Shown piece by piece: positions 6,047-8,482 of a stretch of 8,482 bases of DNA. Each line of letters opens with the position of its first letter. Within the stretch, counting starts at the first letter, position 1. The DNA lies in assembly GCA_029945985.1 (NCBI GenBank), contig JAQSDP010000029.1:1-8482 (forward strand), in the 5' to 3' direction. A model generated the notes under the pieces. That model was not told the DNA's origin. It saw only the letters and a list, made by a program, of their open reading frames with translations, and did no database searches. The position numbers and the translations under genes are program-made. This stretch comes from a bacterium. GTDB taxonomy: Bacteria > Acidobacteriota > Blastocatellia > Pyrinomonadales > Pyrinomonadaceae.

Positions 6047-8482
6047 CTAGTAGAGATACACGCTGCGCATGGCTTTTCGGATCTCGTCGTTCTGCATGAA
6101 CCAGTACCACACCTTACCGCTTCTTAGATTCTCGGCGCTTAGCAGCGTTATCCCCTGATCAATGCCGAGGACGTCCGGTCCAACCCATCCGTTCTGCGGG
6201 TTGAATGCGTCGGCAAATCCGTACGGGCCGTAGATCTTACCACCGAAATCTTCCTTCATCTTTCGAAGTGCGGGGATGGAAAGATCGGGTGTGAACATCA
6301 GCGAGCCCGCCGGAGCAGCCGGAACCACTGAACCATCGGTCTGATCGTGACGCGGCGGAGCTCCCCAGCCAACGTATCCCCGCTGACTGTCGGACGAGGT
6401 CAGCCCCCACATATTCGCGCCAAGCTTCGGATATTCTTTGCTAAGTTCTTCAGCAAAGAATTTTTGCTGGGCGCGGGTCGCACTAACCGAATTGTCAAAG
6501 TAATTCATGAACGGCGGACGACGCTCCTGCTTTCCGCGGAAATCGACCCATGCGTGCGAAAACTGATGGATAAAAAGCGGCGTCACCGCCCCGATCCATC
6601 TAATACCGCGGTACTCGTTCCACGGCCGTTCCCATGCATACCACGAGTTTGCCGGAATCGCGTTATTTGGAGCACCGATCGCAAGCAGATACAGGATCGC
6701 GTCCTCGCTATATCTCGCCCAATAGCTATTTAGAAAACCGGTCTCCGGCTTCCGTCCGTGGCTGATCAGGTACGGATGCCCATTCTGCATGTACTTGAAA
6801 TCGATTCGGGCGTACATCTTGTCTGCTAGGCCGACGATCTGTTTGTCTTCCTTGAAGCACTGCTTGACCGTCAGCACACCGCCCATTAAGAGTGCCGTGT
6901 CGATCGTAGAGATCTCGCTATTGAATCTACGCTCGCCTGTATTGTAGTCGACGAAGTGATAAAACCATCCACGCTCGTGAAATGCGCGATTTGCAAAGAA
7001 ATCGAGTGTATTTCGAGCCCGTTCCTTCGCTTGGTCACGTGTCACCCAACCTCGGTCCGCGGCGATGCAGTATCCGGTCAGTGCGAATCCGGTGGCTGCG
7101 ATGGAGGCAACATTGTGACTGCGGTGATCAGGTTTTCGATCGCTGCCGTCAGCGGGTGAGCGATCGAGCGTCAGTCCGTTCGCCGGGTTTGTACGGTCCC
7201 AAAGATACCTGAACGCACGCTTCGACATATCCTCGAGAAATGCGTCGTCCTCGGGAGACACGCGAGCGGTCGGCACAGGATTTGCGGGAGGGGGATCGAT
7301 ACTAATTGCACTCTGCGGCTGAGATTCGAGCGGCCCGACTTTGGGATCGACCACTTCGAAAATGCTCTGTCCGCCATTATCGCTGCTTGTTCCGACTATC
7401 ACCTGAAACTCGCCGGGTTCAAGCACCGGTTTTAAGTCGCGGCCAAGGAACATCAGGTCTTTCGGCGCAATCGTGAACTCTATCTTCCGAGTTTCATTCG
7501 GCTGCAGCGTGATCCGCTGAAAGCCTTTCAGCTCACGCACCGGACGGGTAACGCTCGCCGCAAGATCGTGGATGTAAAGCTGAACCACCTCGTCGCCGCT
7601 GACGCGTCCCGCGTTCGTGACCTCGACACTAACCTTCACGCTCTCGGTCGGCGAGATCCGCGTTTTGCTCAGCGTGACCGGGCTCAGCCGGAAATTCGTA
7701 TAGCTCAGCCCATAACCGAAGGGATACAGCGGAGCGTTGCTCGTATCCAGGTACTTCGACGAGTATTTGTTCGACTCGAGCAGCGGCCGGCCGGTTCGCT
7801 TGTGGTTGTAATAGATCGGTATCTGCCCTACGGAACGCGGGAACGTTATCGGCAGCTTTCCACCCGGATTCGCGTCGCCGAATAAAGTATCGACGATCGC
7901 CGGTCCCGCCATCGTTCCCGGGAACCATGCCAGCAGGATCGCCGGCGAATTCTCGGCGAGCCAGTTGATCGTGAGTGGACGGCCGGTGATGAGCACTATC
8001 GCATACGGCTTGCCTGTCGCGTGGACCGCCTTCACGAGATCGAGCTGATGTCCCGGCAGGTCGATATTACTTCGCGAAGCGGCCTCACCGCTCATTCCTT
8101 GCCCTTCGCCAAGAACCAGAACGGTGAAGTCGGAATCCTTGGCCGCTTCGACTGCTTCTGCAAATCCTGCAGTAGAGTTGCAGGGGATGTCGCACGCTTC
8201 CTCAAACCGCATCTTCACCCGCGGATATTTCTGCCGCATCGCCTCGACAACCGTGATCGGATCGGTCGGCTTTCCGTCGCCCGCCCAATTACTGTTCATC
8301 TCAGCTTTGTTATTTGCCAGGGTACCGATGATAGCGATCTCGTCGATGTTCTTCTTGATCGGCAGCGTGTTCGCTTCGTTGCGGAGCAGCACGAAACTCT
8401 TCTCCGTTGCGAGTTCCGCGACTTCTCGATTTGCCTGGCTAAATACCTCGCGCTTCTCACGCTCTTCGTCGGCCCAAGGATC
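6047..8482 (-). CDS. GH3 beta-glucosidase fused to a GH144/Glycoamylase-type domain (N-terminus outside window)
   Basis: The frame is open to the right edge; GTG 8390-8392 is internal, because the 30 residues before it (from DPWADEEREKREVFS) continue the GH3 alignment. The visible 811 residues begin inside GH3. The GH3 C-terminal sandwich is near visible residues 20-260, with GEGQGMSGEAASR (about 125-137) holding the expected acid/base Glu, and the PFGYGLSYTNF motif closing it. A fibronectin III-like domain follows (about 298-368; GDEVVQLYIHD, PVRELKGFQ, PGEFQVIVG). After a Pro-rich linker comes a complete PF10091 domain (about 412-809) with ISTIDTALLMGG, WGLTSSDS, DGSVVPAAPAGS and YGFADAF followed by GIDQG. 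This domain type includes GH144 endo-beta-1,2-glucanases; GH3 enzymes include sophorose-splitting beta-glucosidases. The missing part should carry the GH3 barrel, the nucleophile Asp and any signal peptide. Action on beta-1,2-glucan outside the cytoplasm is inferred; domain calls are firm. Confidence 0.93.
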   Translation of the reverse strand, partial: DPWADEEREKREVFSQANREVAELATEKSFVLLRNEANTLPIKKNIDEIAIIGTLANNKAEMNSNWAGDGKPTDPITVVEAMRQKYPRVKMRFEEACDIPCNSTAGFAEAVEAAKDSDFTVLVLGEGQGMSGEAASRSNIDLPGHQLDLVKAVHATGKPYAIVLITGRPLTINWLAENSPAILLAWFPGTMAGPAIVDTLFGDANPGGKLPITFPRSVGQIPIYYNHKRTGRPLLESNKYSSKYLDTSNAPLYPFGYGLSYTNFRLSPVTLSKTRISPTESVKVSVEVTNAGRVSGDEVVQLYIHDLAASVTRPVRELKGFQRITLQPNETRKIEFTIAPKDLMFLGRDLKPVLEPGEFQVIVGTSSDNGGQSIFEVVDPKVGPLESQPQSAISIDPPPANPVPTARVSPEDDAFLEDMSKRAFRYLWDRTNPANGLTLDRSPADGSDRKPDHRSHNVASIAATGFALTGYCIAADRGWVTRDQAKERARNTLDFFANRAFHERGWFYHFVDYNTGERRFNSEISTIDTALLMGGVLTVKQCFKEDKQIVGLADKMYARIDFKYMQNGHPYLISHGRKPETGFLNSYWARYSEDAILYLLAIGAPNNAIPANSWYAWERPWNEYRGIRWIGAVTPLFIHQFSHAWVDFRGKQERRPPFMNYFDNSVSATRAQQKFFAEELSKEYPKLGANMWGLTSSDSQRGYVGWGAPPRHDQTDGSVVPAAPAGSLMFTPDLSIPALRKMKEDFGGKIYGPYGFADAFNPQNGWVGPDVLGIDQGITLLSAENLRSGKVWYWFMQNDEIRKAMRSVYLY

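Noticed and set aside
6047..7249. Glucoamylase acting on starch, as the domain name suggests
   Set aside because: The Pfam name Glycoamylase is historical; characterised GH144 members of this family act on beta-1,2-glucan, and the sequence does not look like the starch-active GH15 family.
8390..8392. GTG as the start of the glycoside hydrolase
   Set aside because: The frame stays open upstream to the window edge and those 30 residues match the GH3 family, so this codon is an internal Val.

Overview
The window reads as a piece of a moderately G+C-rich, Gram-negative chromosome, most likely an Acidobacteriota member (inference; Blastocatellia-like rather than Acidobacteriia is only a guess). 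The main pointer is the C-terminal barrel of an Oar-like TonB-dependent receptor, a family greatly expanded in that phylum. It has the phylum-typical run with the DGNSSYNA and SLFDQRHRFVFSG motifs. Large sugar hydrolases and a XylGH-type sugar importer fit the same lifestyle. No mobile element, CRISPR array, tRNA or rRNA was seen, and no gene-free stretch is longer than about 80 bases.

Layout. On the + strand, positions 1-785 hold the end of the receptor gene, closed by a strong intrinsic terminator (810-841). Directly behind it lies an extended -10 promoter candidate, then a two-gene unit: queG (epoxyqueuosine reductase, tRNA modification) and moaA (GTP 3',8-cyclase, molybdopterin synthesis). 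Both encode iron-sulfur enzymes. moaA runs tail-to-tail into a minus-strand gene, and the two coding regions overlap by 14 bases.

Everything from 8482 down to 2788 is on the minus strand and reads like one operon. In order of transcription it holds a very large glycoside hydrolase (5' end outside the window), a XylG-like double ATPase, a XylH-like permease four bases later, and a small SAM-dependent methyltransferase starting one base after the permease stop. The hydrolase joins the C-terminal half of a GH3 beta-glucosidase, a fibronectin III-like domain and a complete GH144/Glycoamylase-type (PF10091) domain in one frame.

How they may work together (inference). GH144 enzymes characterised so far cut beta-1,2-glucan to short sophoro-oligosaccharides, and some GH3 enzymes split sophorose to glucose. 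The fused protein could therefore turn beta-1,2-glucan into monosaccharide outside the cytoplasm, and the XylGH transporter next to it could import the product. The periplasmic sugar-binding protein that this transporter needs is not in the window. The fusion and its operon are the most interesting part; the rest looks like ordinary housekeeping genes.
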